Shown: positions 25,887 to 36,806 of the stretch, one piece after another
How positions within the stretch are numbered: position 1 is the first letter of the stretch
Layout: each line of letters begins with the position of its first letter
From: Gammaproteobacteria bacterium RIFCSPHIGHO2_12_FULL_37_14
GTDB taxonomy: Bacteria > Pseudomonadota > Gammaproteobacteria > DSM-16500
DNA length: 64,000 bases
Assembly (NCBI GenBank): GCA_001801485.1
Contig: MGXV01000040.1
Location: 37,589-101,588 of the forward strand
Direction: 5' to 3'
The notes under the pieces: model-generated
What the model was told of the DNA's origin: nothing
Databases searched by the model: none
Seen by the model: only the letters and a program-made list of their open reading frames with translations
Position numbers and translations under genes: made by a program

Positions 25887-28100
25887 ATGTGCGAATCGCT
25901 ATCTTGTCTTTCAATTGGAATGGTAACATTTAGTATGAAAGAAGATGAACAACCATCAAATTTGCTTGAGGAAGAGCAGCAATTACAAATTGACGAAATC
26001 TCTTTAAAAAAAGAACAAATCAAATTGAGAAAGAGCGAAATTTATACTGAAATTAATAAAAAAAAGGAACAAATTAAATTATGTAAAGAAGAAAAAAATC
26101 TACAAATCTTTGAAAGAGAATTGGAGCTTCTCGAATTAAGGGAAAAAACTAGACGATTAAAAGATATGTTGCATATAAGAAATAATTTGCAACAATCACT
26201 TCAGCAAGAAAACGAAGGATATAAAAATAAAACTTCTTTATTGGAGGTAGAAAATAACTTACTCAAATCAGGAAATTCTATTTTAAGAGATTGTGTACAG
26301 CAATCTTTTACTGTACATGAAAATTTGCTTGCTGAATTTTATGTAGCAATTAATCATTCTCTAAGCTTACAAGCAGACGATGCGGCAAAAATTATTTTAA
26401 TAAATCAATCTCTTGAGAATCATCTTCAATCAATTTCCATTCTTGAAAGTGAGATACAGAAGCAACAAGAAGAAGTGACATGGCTAGAAAAAGCTAAGGA
26501 AGAGCAGGAGCTTAATCTAACTGAAAAAAATGCGAAACTTTCCTATCAGATAGCGGAAGAACAACAGGAAAGGCAAATTGCCGAAAAAAAAGCCCGCCAA
26601 TTTTTAGAAGAAAAAACCAATCAGTTAGAAGAAAAAATTGCCGAAATAAGAAAAATCTTTAATCAAACTCAAGAAGGTGAAACGTTCGAACGATTATCGG
26701 AGCTTTTACAAGCAAAAATTGGTGAAGAACAAGAACAATCGCAAGCGATCCAATTAAAGATACTTGATCTAGAAAATAAAGAAGAAAAACTTGAAGGAAA
26801 ATTTGCTCCTTTGTTCAGTAAATATCAAGTGGAGACAGAAAAGGAAGCAACTCAAAAGAAAATTCTTAAAAATCAGAAAACACGTATATTTTACAATCAA
26901 TTTTACCAAATTTTCTCAGCTAAAATTAATGCTGCAGTATTGTTGACGAGTGATTTAATCAAACATAATGACCGAATAGCCGATAAAGTGACTGAGTTTA
27001 GCGCAGCACTTGTTGAGAATGTCATTGGTAGTGCCGTGCCGATTCCTATAGTAGGTGCAGTTTTTGCTACTTTTGCCAGTACGTTGGTAAAAGGAGTCGG
27101 AGGTGGAATTAAAGGTAACATCCAAAACAAAAAAGCGAAAAATACTGCTGATAGTGTAATTGCACTGGATTTGGCGACGGAGCTCTCTTCACTTGTTGCT
27201 ACTAGATTGACTGAACAGTATCGAGAAATGCTGCTTGATACGAATGATGATAAAAATATTAAACATGCTGCTGAAACTTGTGCAAAGTTACTTTATGATT
27301 TTGTTAAATCTGGTAAGTTATTGAATTATAAAGATGAAACGGTTGCAGAAAAAGTTACTATTTTACTGAAAGAAGTTCAGGATAAAAAAATGATTGAAGA
27401 GGGATTACATCCATCCAAAGGCAGACTGATGGATAAGATGACTAATTTTTTTCATAAGAAGAATAAAGGGCAAGAAACAGATGAAGAAGAAGGAGCAAAT
27501 TGTGATTCAGAAGCAGCGAATGATCTTCCTTCGTATGAAATGATCTTAAAAAAAGCGCAACTGGATCATTCTCACAGCCCACCAACGATTGTTAATAACG
27601 TGCATAAACATTACACCAATGGTGGTAGTACTGATACGGTAAGAGAAGCACGAGGTAAAGCAGAATTTGCATTAAAACATAGTGCAATCACACAAGAAAC
27701 AACGAGCCGATTGCTGAAAAATCAAGCTGCGCAAATTAGTTCGCAGCAAGAAAAAATTTCATTTTTAGAAAATGAAAATACTCTTCAAAAAGAGAAATTA
27801 AATGCGTTAGAAAAACAAGTCACTCATCTTATGGATCTCATTCAAAATCTTACGACACTTCTGAATGAAAAAATGCCGACTTATGTAACACTGCCCACGG
27901 GTATCGCTGAAAATTATCGAATGTTGCAAAAGACCACATCATTATCTGAGCTACCAGTTAATCCATCAACATTGTTTTCTACGACGACGTCTCCAGCAAA
28001 AAAGAGTGAAAAACCTTATCGTCGTGGTTTTTTAAATTCAAAAATGCTTTGGAAAACATCTCATAGTACGGGGTCATTAAATATTAATAATGCTATGTGA
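25887..28100 (+). CDS. Large coiled-coil protein with a hydrophobic segment, candidate effector
   Basis: A 737-residue, Glu/Lys/Gln-rich protein of unknown function. Long coiled coils are evident at about residues 25-135 and 175-335 and again near 620-665 (heptad Leu/Ile with many charged residues). Between them is a hydrophobic, Gly-rich stretch at about 374-408 (FSAALVENVIGSAVPIPIVG onward) that could insert into a membrane as a hairpin. No signal peptide is seen. The C-terminal tail is Ser/Thr-rich and basic. This coiled-coil plus hydrophobic-hairpin design is common among Dot/Icm-type effectors, but no specific homologue is recognised. An ATG at 25935 (MKEDEQPSN) is an alternative start. 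Confidence 0.72.
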   Translation: MCESLSCLSIGMVTFSMKEDEQPSNLLEEEQQLQIDEISLKKEQIKLRKSEIYTEINKKKEQIKLCKEEKNLQIFERELELLELREKTRRLKDMLHIRNNLQQSLQQENEGYKNKTSLLEVENNLLKSGNSILRDCVQQSFTVHENLLAEFYVAINHSLSLQADDAAKIILINQSLENHLQSISILESEIQKQQEEVTWLEKAKEEQELNLTEKNAKLSYQIAEEQQERQIAEKKARQFLEEKTNQLEEKIAEIRKIFNQTQEGETFERLSELLQAKIGEEQEQSQAIQLKILDLENKEEKLEGKFAPLFSKYQVETEKEATQKKILKNQKTRIFYNQFYQIFSAKINAAVLLTSDLIKHNDRIADKVTEFSAALVENVIGSAVPIPIVGAVFATFASTLVKGVGGGIKGNIQNKKAKNTADSVIALDLATELSSLVATRLTEQYREMLLDTNDDKNIKHAAETCAKLLYDFVKSGKLLNYKDETVAEKVTILLKEVQDKKMIEEGLHPSKGRLMDKMTNFFHKKNKGQETDEEEGANCDSEAANDLPSYEMILKKAQLDHSHSPPTIVNNVHKHYTNGGSTDTVREARGKAEFALKHSAITQETTSRLLKNQAAQISSQQEKISFLENENTLQKEKLNALEKQVTHLMDLIQNLTTLLNEKMPTYVTLPTGIAENYRMLQKTTSLSELPVNPSTLFSTTTSPAKKSEKPYRRGFLNSKMLWKTSHSTGSLNINNAM

Positions 28101-28110
28101 AATTTGGTAA

Positions 28111-29097
28111 TCATACTTTTGAAAAATCAAAACTTAATACGTCAGCAATCTGTTTGCTATTAATTGCTAGCATTATTAATCGATCAATACCTAGTGCCAC
28201 TCCAGAGCAATCGGGTAATCCATGAGTTAATGCAGCAAGAAAATGTTCATCAATAGTTAATTCTGTTAGACCTGCTTGTCTACGTTCAGCAATATTTTTT
28301 TCAAAACGTTGACGTTGTTCAGCAGCATCTTGAAGCTCATGAAATCCATTTGCTAGCTCTATCCCCTCCACATAGACTTCAAATCGTTCAGCAACCGGAG
28401 GCACGCCAGGTTGAATACGAGCAAGTGCCGCCTGAGTAATAGGAAAATGATATACAAAACAAGGTTGATTTGCTTTGCCGAGCTGAGGTTCAATGCAATG
28501 TGTCATGAGTATATTTAACCAAGCATCGCGATCGTGCAATTCAGCATGAACATGAATATTTTGCTGATCAGCACAATTTTGTAACTCAGCCAATGTGGCG
28601 TGATGAGGATCAATGTTCAGATACCGTTGAAACAATGCCTGATAGGTTAATCGAATTGCTTGAGTAGTGTTTAGAATCGTTTGTAAAAAAACATCCACTT
28701 CATTCATTAAATGATGATGATCAAAGCCCGGACGATACCACTCGAGTAAAGTAAATTCAGGATTATGCAAGTGGCCTATTTCATCTTGACGGAATGCTTT
28801 GGTAATTTGATAAATTGCTCCGCAGCCGGCAGCAAGTAAACGCTTCATCGCATATTCTGGAGAAGTCTGTAAATAATATATCTTTGATGCAGCTGAGCGT
28901 TGATTCAATGATGCCGAAATACTTTGTATGTGAGGATCCGTGACGGAGTGTTGACAAAGCAAAGGTGTTTCAACGGCCAATATATCACGACTGCTAAAAA
29001 AATCACGAATTCGCGTTAATATTGTTGCTCGAAAACGTAAATGTTCTAACGAGGCAGATGGCTGCCAAGTTGGTTTATTCTTTCGCGCGTGAGACAT
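28111..29097 (-). CDS. epmA: EpmA (GenX/PoxA), EF-P beta-lysylation ligase
   Basis: Paralogue of the lysyl-tRNA synthetase catalytic core that ligates (R)-beta-lysine to Lys34 of EF-P. The ~328-residue protein has the class II motifs [53 protein letters not shown] and the ATP-binding [12 protein letters not shown], and lacks the anticodon-binding domain, as expected. The ATG at 29097 is preferred over an upstream one because AGG lies 6 nt before it and [15 protein letters not shown] aligns with the usual N-terminus. It overlaps the end of efp by 23 nt. The aminomutase gene epmB is not in the window. Confidence 0.95.
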   Translation of the reverse strand: MSHARKNKPTWQPSASLEHLRFRATILTRIRDFFSSRDILAVETPLLCQHSVTDPHIQSISASLNQRSAASKIYYLQTSPEYAMKRLLAAGCGAIYQITKAFRQDEIGHLHNPEFTLLEWYRPGFDHHHLMNEVDVFLQTILNTTQAIRLTYQALFQRYLNIDPHHATLAELQNCADQQNIHVHAELHDRDAWLNILMTHCIEPQLGKANQPCFVYHFPITQAALARIQPGVPPVAERFEVYVEGIELANGFHELQDAAEQRQRFEKNIAERRQAGLTELTIDEHFLAALTHGLPDCSGVALGIDRLIMLAINSKQIADVLSFDFSKV

Positions 29098-29644
29098 ATT
29101 CGCCTGTTCGTGTATCAACTTTGATTATTTCTCCCTCTTGAAGAAATAGTGGGACACGAACGACAGCACCCGATTCCAGTTTAGCCGCTTTGCTTCCGCC
29201 GCCCGACGTATCGCCTTTTAATCCGGGATCAGTTTCAACAATTTTTAAATTAACAAAAGTAGGAGGCATCACCAAAATAGGAACACCATTCCATAGGGTT
29301 AATTTGCATTCAACTTGCTCTTTTAACCACATTTTTGCCTCAGCAACTTCTGCTTCATGTACGGCATATTGCTCATAATTTTCAGTTGCCATGAAGTGCC
29401 ATTCATTGCCATCACTGTAAAGAAATTGCGCATCAACATCCGCAACATCCGCTGCTGGAATACTATCACCTGATTTATATGTGCGCTCAATCACACGGCC
29501 TGTTTTTAGATTACGGTATTTAAGACGATTAAACGATTGTCCTTTGCCAGGTTTGACAAAGACATTATCGACAACGACACAAGGGTCATTATCAATAATT
29601 AATTTCATTCCACCCCTAATCTCATTTAAACCGTAAGTTGCCAT
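29075..29644 (-). CDS. efp: Elongation factor P
   Basis: Ribosome-binding factor that relieves stalling at polyproline. From ATG 29644 it is 189 residues, the family length. The loop [11 protein letters not shown] places the modified lysine exactly at position 34, which confirms this start over an upstream in-frame ATG; GGGAG lies 6 nt before it. The three beta-barrel domains are represented by the N-terminal KOW-like part, the central [18 protein letters not shown], and the C-terminal [31 protein letters not shown]. The epmA gene follows in an overlapping frame, so substrate and modifying enzyme are co-translated. Confidence 0.98.
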   Translation of the reverse strand: MATYGLNEIRGGMKLIIDNDPCVVVDNVFVKPGKGQSFNRLKYRNLKTGRVIERTYKSGDSIPAADVADVDAQFLYSDGNEWHFMATENYEQYAVHEAEVAEAKMWLKEQVECKLTLWNGVPILVMPPTFVNLKIVETDPGLKGDTSGGGSKAAKLESGAVVRVPLFLQEGEIIKVDTRTGEYVSRAKE

Positions 29645-29706
29645 GATATGCTCCCGTAGAAAGAGCCATATCATAAGATTCAATCATGAATTGCGCAATA
29701 TCGATT

Positions 29707-31770
29707 TTATTTGATCACTATTCCACTTAATCGCAATAAGGCGTCAATGCTGGGTTCTCGACCGCGAAAAGTAACGAACGATACCATTGGATCACGTACG
29801 CCACCCATTTCTAAAATGTTTTTCATATACGATGAACCGGTGGCTCGATCGAATAAACCTTTTTCTTCAAATTTGGCATAAGCATCCGCTGACAATACTT
29901 CTGCCCATTTGTAACTATAATAACCAGCAGCATATCCACCAGCAAATACATGCGAAAAACTATGTTGAAAACGATTAAATTCAGGAGGATGTATCACGGC
30001 GATTGCTTCACGAATTTCATTTAATATTTGCTGAATTTGGGTAGATTTTTTTGGATCAAATTCAAGATGCAAACGAAAATCAAAAATTGCAAATTCCAAT
30101 TGTCTAATCATTTGTAAACCAGTTTCAAAATATTTGGCAGTTGTCATTTTCTCATATAATTCATCAGGTATAGGTAGATGAGTTTGGTAATGTTCGGCGA
30201 TACATGCCAATACTTCTTTTTCCCAACAAAAATATTCCATAAATTGACTAGGAAATTCGACAGAATCCCAAGGCAAGCTATTGATGCTGGCTACTTCAGG
30301 ATAATCAATTTGTGACAGAACATGATGCAGGCAATGACCAAACTCATGAAATAAAGTGATGACATCATCATGATTTAATAAAGCGGGATGATGATTTTCC
30401 GAGGGCATATCAGAATTCACCGGTGGCATGAAATTACAGGTTAAAAAAGCGACGGGATATTGTACGGCATCAATTGATAAACGACGCCGAACAATGCATT
30501 CATCCATCCAAGCCCCGTCACGTTTATGCAATCGCGCATAAAGATCAATATAAATGCCACCGCGTAACTGATGTTGATCATCAGTAATAATAAAAAAGCG
30601 AACATCTGGGTGCCACTTTTCTATATTTTTTTCTTCTTGAATACTTATTCCATATAAACGATTCATTAACGTAAACAGACCACTTAATACTTTATCTATG
30701 GGAAAATAAACGCGTAAATCTTCCTGAGAAAAATGAAATTTGCTTAATTTTAATTTTTCAGAATAATAAGATATATCCCAGGCTTCAAGTGTGCGAGTAT
30801 CATCATCAGCTCGAGAAAATTCAATGAGTTCATTCAATTCATTTTCGGCAATAGTTTTGCTTTTTATCGCAAGATCCTGCAGAAAATGTAATACTTCTTT
30901 AGGTGTTTTTGCCATTTTAGTTGCGAGTGAGTAGTCTGCAAAATTAGAAAATCCAACCAGTTGTGCTAACTCATGACGAATTTTTAAAATATTCTCCATA
31001 ATAATAGAATTATCCCACTTGCCGGCATCTGGACCACAATCGGATGCTCGAGTTGTGTAAGCTTCATAAAGCGTTTTGCGTATATCACGATTAGATAAAA
31101 ACTTTATGGCGGTGGAATAAGAAGGATAATCTAAAGTTAGCACATAGCCTTCTAATCCACGCTGTTTTGCATTCTCAACAGCAAGTTGCATGGCTTGAGG
31201 TGGTAGTCCTTCCAGTAAATGAGAATCTGTAAGATGTAATATCCAATGCTGTGTAGCATCTAAAAGATTTTCTGAAAATTTTGTGGTTAACTGACTCAGT
31301 TGTTTTTGTAACTCGGCTATACGAGCTTTTTTTTCGGTTGATAAATGAATGCCTGCTAAGCGAAAATCACGTAAATCATTCTCAATGATTTTTTTTTGAG
31401 CTGGATTCAGTAAGGAAAATTCTGTACTGTTAGCAAGGGACTCAATGGCTTGATAAAGTGCTTCATTTTGCGCAATTTCAGTATGATATTGTGTCAGAAA
31501 TGGTAATGATTTGTTATAGGCTTCACGCAGATCGGTAGATTCCATGACAGCGTGTAAATGTGCAATAGGGGACCAGTATTTGTTGAGTTCATCCTCCATG
31601 ATTTCTATGGGATGCATTAAACTATCCCAAGTATAAGGTCCGTGTTGAGCGAGGATGATTTTTAATTGCTGCCGATTGTGATCCAGCAATAATTGAAGAT
31701 TTGTCTCAATAGTTGCTGGTATGATGTCAGCAAAATGTGGCAAACTGTTTCGAAATAACGCAATATCCAT
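29707..31770 (-). CDS. prlC: Oligopeptidase A (M3 family)
   Basis: Cytoplasmic zinc metallopeptidase of 687 residues (E. coli OpdA has 680) that degrades short peptides and cleaved signal peptides. The zinc site HEFGHCLHH is present near residue 470 with the downstream Glu in SQFMEYFCWE, and the C-terminal SHVFAGGYAAGYYSYKWAEVLSADAY is the family signature. It is monocistronic, divergent from glyQ (60 nt between the starts). Confidence 0.96.
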   Translation of the reverse strand: MDIALFRNSLPHFADIIPATIETNLQLLLDHNRQQLKIILAQHGPYTWDSLMHPIEIMEDELNKYWSPIAHLHAVMESTDLREAYNKSLPFLTQYHTEIAQNEALYQAIESLANSTEFSLLNPAQKKIIENDLRDFRLAGIHLSTEKKARIAELQKQLSQLTTKFSENLLDATQHWILHLTDSHLLEGLPPQAMQLAVENAKQRGLEGYVLTLDYPSYSTAIKFLSNRDIRKTLYEAYTTRASDCGPDAGKWDNSIIMENILKIRHELAQLVGFSNFADYSLATKMAKTPKEVLHFLQDLAIKSKTIAENELNELIEFSRADDDTRTLEAWDISYYSEKLKLSKFHFSQEDLRVYFPIDKVLSGLFTLMNRLYGISIQEEKNIEKWHPDVRFFIITDDQHQLRGGIYIDLYARLHKRDGAWMDECIVRRRLSIDAVQYPVAFLTCNFMPPVNSDMPSENHHPALLNHDDVITLFHEFGHCLHHVLSQIDYPEVASINSLPWDSVEFPSQFMEYFCWEKEVLACIAEHYQTHLPIPDELYEKMTTAKYFETGLQMIRQLEFAIFDFRLHLEFDPKKSTQIQQILNEIREAIAVIHPPEFNRFQHSFSHVFAGGYAAGYYSYKWAEVLSADAYAKFEEKGLFDRATGSSYMKNILEMGGVRDPMVSFVTFRGREPSIDALLRLSGIVIK

Positions 31771-31830
31771 GAAGCTTTCCTCTGTTTGTGTATATATTTA
31801 TTTGTTTATGATTGCATAGGATGATAAGGC

Positions 31831-32739
31831 ATGCCAACTTTAAACTCCAAAACATTTCAAGGGCTAATTGTTGCTTTGCAAACGTATTGGGCTGAGCAAG
31901 GTTGTGTTATTTTGCAGCCACTCGATATGGAAGTTGGGGCAGGTACTTTCCATACGGCAAGTTTTTTAGGTGCAATAGGGCCGGAACATTGGCGAGCTGC
32001 TTATGTGCAGCCCAGCAGGCGACCAACAGACGGTCGTTATGGTGAAAATCCTAATCGAGTTCAGAGACATCATCAATTTCAGGTAGTCCTGAAACCTTCA
32101 CCACTGAATATCCAAGATTTGTATCTCGCTTCATTGGAAAAAATAGGTGTCGATACCTTAAGTGATGATATTCGTTTTGTTGAAGATAATTGGGAATCTC
32201 CTACTTTAGGTGCTTGGGGATTAGGTTGGGAAGTTTGGTTAAATGGTATGGAAGTGACGCAGTTTACTTACTTTCAACAAGTGGGGGGATTAGAGTGTCA
32301 GCCCGTTACTGGCGAAATTACTTATGGTTTAGAGCGATTAGCGATGGCATTACAACAAGTGGATAACCTATATGATTTGATTTGGGCAGCAGGACCACAA
32401 GGTACGGTCAGTTACGGCGATGTTTATCGTCAGACTGAAGTGGAAATGTCTACTTATAATTTTGAGGTAGCTGATATCAATCATTTATTTGAACATTTTC
32501 GATTTTATGAAAAAGAAAGCCAACGATTAATTGATTTAAAATTGCCATTGCCTGCTTATGAAATGCTACTCAAAGCCTCTCATACATTTAATTTACTAGA
32601 TGCACGAGGCGCGCTTGCGGTAACGGAGCGACAGCATCATATATTGAAGATTCGTCGTTTGGCTAAAGCTGTTGCAGAAAGTTATTATCAAAGGCGTGAA
32701 GCATTAGGATTTCCTTTGCTCCCAGGAAAAAACACATGA
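31831..32739 (+). CDS. glyQ: Glycyl-tRNA synthetase alpha subunit
   Basis: Catalytic subunit of the bacterial alpha2/beta2 glycyl-tRNA synthetase. The 302 residues have the class II signatures [47 protein letters not shown], and [33 protein letters not shown]. Length equals E. coli GlyQ (303). Its stop overlaps the glyS start by 4 nt (ATGA), giving coupled synthesis of the two subunits. Confidence 0.98.
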   Translation: MPTLNSKTFQGLIVALQTYWAEQGCVILQPLDMEVGAGTFHTASFLGAIGPEHWRAAYVQPSRRPTDGRYGENPNRVQRHHQFQVVLKPSPLNIQDLYLASLEKIGVDTLSDDIRFVEDNWESPTLGAWGLGWEVWLNGMEVTQFTYFQQVGGLECQPVTGEITYGLERLAMALQQVDNLYDLIWAAGPQGTVSYGDVYRQTEVEMSTYNFEVADINHLFEHFRFYEKESQRLIDLKLPLPAYEMLLKASHTFNLLDARGALAVTERQHHILKIRRLAKAVAESYYQRREALGFPLLPGKNT

Positions 32740-34823
32740 ATCAATACGATGATTTTTTGATTGAAATTTTGACGGAAGAATTGCCGCCTAAAGCTTTATT
32801 GAAACTAGCAAAAGCCTTATGTCAGCAGATAACTGAACGATTATGTCAGCTACATTTGACATTTCACGAGGCTAAATTTTTTGCAACGCCACGTCGTTTG
32901 GCTGTTTTGATTTCAAGATTGTCTGCTGCACAACCAGATCAGCTCATCGAACGGAAAGGTCCAGCAAAAAATACTGCCTTTGATCAACAAGGAAATCCAT
33001 CGCCTGCATTGATTGGCTTTGCCCGTTCATGTGGTGTGAAACCGACTGATTTAATTACTATTACGAATCATCAAGGTGAATGGATGGGTTTTCAGCAAAA
33101 ATTACCTGGTAAAAATGTAATAAAATTAATTCCTGATGTCATTGTGCAAGCGCTTGCTGCTTTGCCTATCCCTAAGCGCATGCGATGGGGTGAAAGCGAG
33201 ATGCAATTTATTCGACCAGTGCATCATGTGGTCATGTTGTACGGAGAGGAAATTGTTGATGCAACAATTTTAGGTTGTCAAACGACTCGCGTTACGTACG
33301 GCCATCGCTTTTTGGCGCCAGAAGCAATTACGCTCTCGCATGCTGCTCTTTATTCTTCATTACTCGAAACGCAAGGATATGTGATTGCGGATTTCGCTAA
33401 ACGGCGTGATCTCATCTATCAACAATCTGAAAAATGTATTCTCGATAAATTACAAAATAGAGGACATTTATATATCACTGATGATGAATTGTTGGATGAA
33501 GTAACCGGACTGGTGGAGTGGCCGGTGGCATTGTGCGGACAATTTGATGATTCTTTTTTAACGTTGCCAACAGAAGTTTTGATTTCTGCGATGCAAGATC
33601 ATCAACGATATTTTCCTATCATGGATAATAATGACAAATTATTACCATATTTTATAACGATTAGTAATATTCAATCTTCTCACTCTGCCAATGTGATTCA
33701 TGGTAACGAGAGAGTATTGCGTGCACGTTTAGCAGACGCAGCATTTTTTTACGAAACAGATAAAAAAGAAAGTTTAGAAAAGCGAGTGGAACATTTGCGG
33801 GGTATTATTTTTCAAGCAAAATTGGGTACTCTTTATGAAAAGAGCGAGCGTATTAGCAAAATTGCAGCTTATATCGCAACAAAAATAGCAGCCAATATTG
33901 ATGAAGCAACTCGAGCAGGTTGGTTATCAAAAGCAGACTTAACTACGCATATGGTGAATGAGTTTCCAGAATTACAAGGAATAATGGGTTATTATTATGC
34001 TCTACATGATAAAGAATCTAATCATGTTGCGATGGCATTAAAAGAACAATATTTGCCGCGTTTTGCCGGCGATAATTTGCCGCAGCATCCGATTGGTGAA
34101 GTGCTTGCGCTGGCTGATCGTGTGGATACTTTGATTGGAACTTTCGGCATTAATCAACTTCCGACGGGAGATAAAGATCCATATGGATTACGTCGAATGG
34201 CATTGGGTATATTGCGTATTTTAATTGAAAATAACATTGCACTTGATTTACAAGAGATATTTGAATATGTTGTTTCTTGTTACGCTGCACCATTTGAAAA
34301 TACTTCATGTGTGCCACAAGCCTTATTTTTTTTGCAAGAACGCATGCGTTCTTGGTATCAGGAACAAGGCGTGACGCCTGATGTATTTGCTGCTGTTGTA
34401 GCTTTGGGAATAACCAAACCATTGGATGTGCATTTGCGTATTAAAGCAGTGCAGGCATTCAAAAAATTAAGTGAAGCAGATGCGCTTAGTATTGCAAATA
34501 AACGGGTGAGTAATATTTTAAGTAAATATACTGATACCATTGCAGCAAAAGATATCAATCCGATATTTTTTGAAAGTCCAGCAGAGCATGAATTGGCAAA
34601 TCAATTAGAATTAAAAAGCCAAGCGGTAGCAGGTTTGTGCAAATCGGCAAAATACGATGAAGTTTTATTGCAGCTTGCTGAATTACGTCAACCAGTAGAC
34701 GATTTTTTTGATAAAGTGATGGTGATGACAGAGGATAGGCAACGGCGTGAAAATCGAATATTGTTGTTAAGCAAGCTACGAGCTATATTTTTGCAAGTAG
34801 CAGATATCGCTTTATTGCAATAG
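32736..34823 (+). CDS. glyS: Glycyl-tRNA synthetase beta subunit
   Basis: tRNA-binding subunit of glycyl-tRNA synthetase, 695 residues (689 in E. coli). Visible signatures are [22 protein letters not shown] at the N-terminus, [52 protein letters not shown], and [30 protein letters not shown] in the HD-like domain. It is intact and coupled to glyQ. Confidence 0.98.
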   Translation: MNQYDDFLIEILTEELPPKALLKLAKALCQQITERLCQLHLTFHEAKFFATPRRLAVLISRLSAAQPDQLIERKGPAKNTAFDQQGNPSPALIGFARSCGVKPTDLITITNHQGEWMGFQQKLPGKNVIKLIPDVIVQALAALPIPKRMRWGESEMQFIRPVHHVVMLYGEEIVDATILGCQTTRVTYGHRFLAPEAITLSHAALYSSLLETQGYVIADFAKRRDLIYQQSEKCILDKLQNRGHLYITDDELLDEVTGLVEWPVALCGQFDDSFLTLPTEVLISAMQDHQRYFPIMDNNDKLLPYFITISNIQSSHSANVIHGNERVLRARLADAAFFYETDKKESLEKRVEHLRGIIFQAKLGTLYEKSERISKIAAYIATKIAANIDEATRAGWLSKADLTTHMVNEFPELQGIMGYYYALHDKESNHVAMALKEQYLPRFAGDNLPQHPIGEVLALADRVDTLIGTFGINQLPTGDKDPYGLRRMALGILRILIENNIALDLQEIFEYVVSCYAAPFENTSCVPQALFFLQERMRSWYQEQGVTPDVFAAVVALGITKPLDVHLRIKAVQAFKKLSEADALSIANKRVSNILSKYTDTIAAKDINPIFFESPAEHELANQLELKSQAVAGLCKSAKYDEVLLQLAELRQPVDDFFDKVMVMTEDRQRRENRILLLSKLRAIFLQVADIALLQ

Positions 34824-34858
34824 CGTCATGAGATAAAGTTTTATTCTTGGAGAATAAC

Positions 34859-35458
34859 ATGTCAAACACCAAATTATTCATTGCTATTAGCAGAGTGATT
34901 CCGCTTTTTCTTATGACCTCAGTAGTAGTTGGCATGTCAGCACCATATGGATGGTATGCCGAGGGTAATCTTGGGTCAACGCGATTGATTAATGAGGATT
35001 ATCCAGCTAATTCTTCTAATTCTTCCTCGGGCTTAGGAGGTAATATTAATGTTGGCTATAAATTTATGCCGTATGTTGGCGTGGAGTTAGGCTATACGCG
35101 CTATGCAAATACGACTATCGATGATCAAAACAGTACGGAAGCTGGATCCGACAAACACTATTCATATGATTTAGCAGGAAAAGGAATCATTCCGATTGGC
35201 ACGGGTAATTTTGAATTATTTGGTAAATTTGGTATACAACGTATTTATTCATCGATCAGTATTTCAAATACCACAGCCGCCAATAATATTGGTTTAGGCT
35301 CTGGCCAACACAGTACGACGGGATACTACTTAGGCGTCGGGGGTGAATATTATTTCTCGCCTGAATTTGCGGCTGTTGCTCAGTGGGCGCGAGCAAATGG
35401 CAATTCATCGACGGGCACGTTAGATCTATATTCTGTGGGTGTGTCATATATTTTTTAA
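34859..35458 (+). CDS. Outer-membrane beta-barrel protein (porin/OmpA-like fold)
   Basis: A 199-residue secreted protein: a signal-like hydrophobic N-terminus (LFIAISRVIPLFLMTSVVVGMSA) followed by alternating amphipathic strands. These include WYAEGNLGSTRL, LGGNINVGYKFMPYVGVELGYTRYA, GNFELFGKFGIQRIY, TGYYLGVGGEYYFSPEFAAVAQWA and LDLYSVGVSYIF, with a terminal Phe as needed for Bam insertion. Size suggests an eight-strand barrel. The ATG at 34859 is chosen because GGAG lies 6 nt upstream; a TTG at 34847 overlaps that site. It lies 35 nt after glyS, and its tail overlaps the convergent esterase gene by 4 nt. Function unknown. Confidence 0.86.
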   Translation: MSNTKLFIAISRVIPLFLMTSVVVGMSAPYGWYAEGNLGSTRLINEDYPANSSNSSSGLGGNINVGYKFMPYVGVELGYTRYANTTIDDQNSTEAGSDKHYSYDLAGKGIIPIGTGNFELFGKFGIQRIYSSISISNTTAANNIGLGSGQHSTTGYYLGVGGEYYFSPEFAAVAQWARANGNSSTGTLDLYSVGVSYIF

Positions 35459-36132
35459 AATAAAATATTTTTTATCCATTGACCAATATCATTCATTTCT
35501 TCTGCGCATACTGAATGTTGCATAGCATAATGATGCCATTCGACAGTATAGCCAGCTTGCCGCAGTAACGTTTCTGCAGCTTTTCCAGCAGCGTAAGGCA
35601 CAACAGAATCTTGCGTGCCATGAGCGATGAAGATAGGAATCTTACGATTTGACTCATTCGCTTGATCGAATGTTTTTTCCATCAGAGGCAAATAACCCGA
35701 TAAAGCAATGATGCCAGCGAGTGTTTGCTGATAGTGAAGACCGGCTGTGAGAGCTATCGCGGCGCCTTGAGAAAATCCGGCCAGCAGGATGTTGGAGGAA
35801 GATATTCCGCGTGCTATTTCTGCTTCAATTAACTCATTGATAGAAGTAAGCGATTGCACAATGCCACTTTCATCGACACGATGATTGTTTGTTAATGAGT
35901 AGATGTCATACCAGGCGCGCATTTCGTAACCATTGTTTAGAGTAACGGGCATGATTGGTGCATGAGGAAAGATGAATCGAATGCCATTGTTTGCCGGTAG
36001 ATTCAACTCAGATACAATGGGTACAAAATCATTGCCATCTGCTCCCAAACCATGTAGCCAAATGATGGTATGTTTTGCAGGTACTGGGGGCTCGATTTCA
36101 ACAAAATGCAACCTAGATGTAATTGCCGTCAT
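35455..36132 (-). CDS. Alpha/beta hydrolase, carboxylesterase/acyl-protein thioesterase type
   Basis: A 225-residue cytoplasmic serine hydrolase of the phospholipase/carboxylesterase family (EstB/YpfH-like). It shows the oxyanion region IIWLHGLGADGNDF, nucleophile elbow LLAGFSQGAAIAL, catalytic Asp in AHGTQDSVVPYAAG and His in YAMQHSVCAEEM. LSGYLPL and MRAWYDIY are also family marks. The physiological substrate is unknown; esterases of this type also act as acyl-protein thioesterases. Confidence 0.92.
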   Translation of the reverse strand: MTAITSRLHFVEIEPPVPAKHTIIWLHGLGADGNDFVPIVSELNLPANNGIRFIFPHAPIMPVTLNNGYEMRAWYDIYSLTNNHRVDESGIVQSLTSINELIEAEIARGISSSNILLAGFSQGAAIALTAGLHYQQTLAGIIALSGYLPLMEKTFDQANESNRKIPIFIAHGTQDSVVPYAAGKAAETLLRQAGYTVEWHHYAMQHSVCAEEMNDIGQWIKNILF

Positions 36133-36317
36133 ATGAGTATGTTCCGCTTGCTTAGTTCGCTAAAAAAATAACATAATAGACGACATATTTATAGATAGGA
36201 TTGATATTAAGTGCCACAGTCATGAAAGGGGCGTAACTAATGCGAGTATGGCCTAAGCGTAAACTATCATTACATTAGGAATGCCCGCGTTAACTAAATA
36301 AAAGGGAAGGGAATGTT

Positions 36318-36773
36318 ATGATACGACGATTTGGATCAATGATCGGTGTGACTTTACTTGAAATTCTCTTGGTACTCGCAATCGCGGCAATGATAATTGT
36401 CATGTCGGTTCGATATTATCAAGGAGCAACCTCTAGCCAACAAGTGAATGCCTTTTTGCAACAAGTACAAGGTATAGCAGCAGCGGCAGATAATTTGGCC
36501 ATTGCAACGGGGACTTATTCCACAGTCAGTAAATCGGCTGTTCAAGCCTTTTTAGGTGGATCTACCGCCCTTTTCGGCTTACCGTGGGGAGGAACACTAG
36601 GGGTAACAGCAGCAGTTAGCGGCTATACGCTAACTATTACTGCCCCATCCACAGCCATTTGTACGCAGATCAAGAGTCGATTATTACAAAATACAAATTA
36701 CACAATTAATAATACGTGTTCAACAATCACCTATTCTAATGTCGCTGGGGGTACAGCCGCTAGTACCTCATAG
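36318..36773 (+). CDS. PilS-like type IV prepilin protein
   Basis: A 151-residue prepilin: short basic leader MIRRFGSMIG, cleavage expected after Gly10, then VTLLEILLVLAIAAMIIVMSVRYY with Glu at position 5 of the mature form. This is the N-methylated hydrophobic helix of type IV pilins and pseudopilins. The C-terminal part, with two cysteines (CTQIKSRLL and NNTCSTI) able to form the usual disulfide loop, resembles PilS-type (type IVb, R64-like) pilins. A strong GGAAGGGA ribosome site precedes the ATG. No pilus assembly gene is nearby, so export must depend on machinery encoded elsewhere. Confidence 0.83.
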   Translation: MIRRFGSMIGVTLLEILLVLAIAAMIIVMSVRYYQGATSSQQVNAFLQQVQGIAAAADNLAIATGTYSTVSKSAVQAFLGGSTALFGLPWGGTLGVTAAVSGYTLTITAPSTAICTQIKSRLLQNTNYTINNTCSTITYSNVAGGTAASTS

Positions 36774-36806
36774 AAGACGAAAATTTATCAACAAAGAGAT
36801 TGTCGT

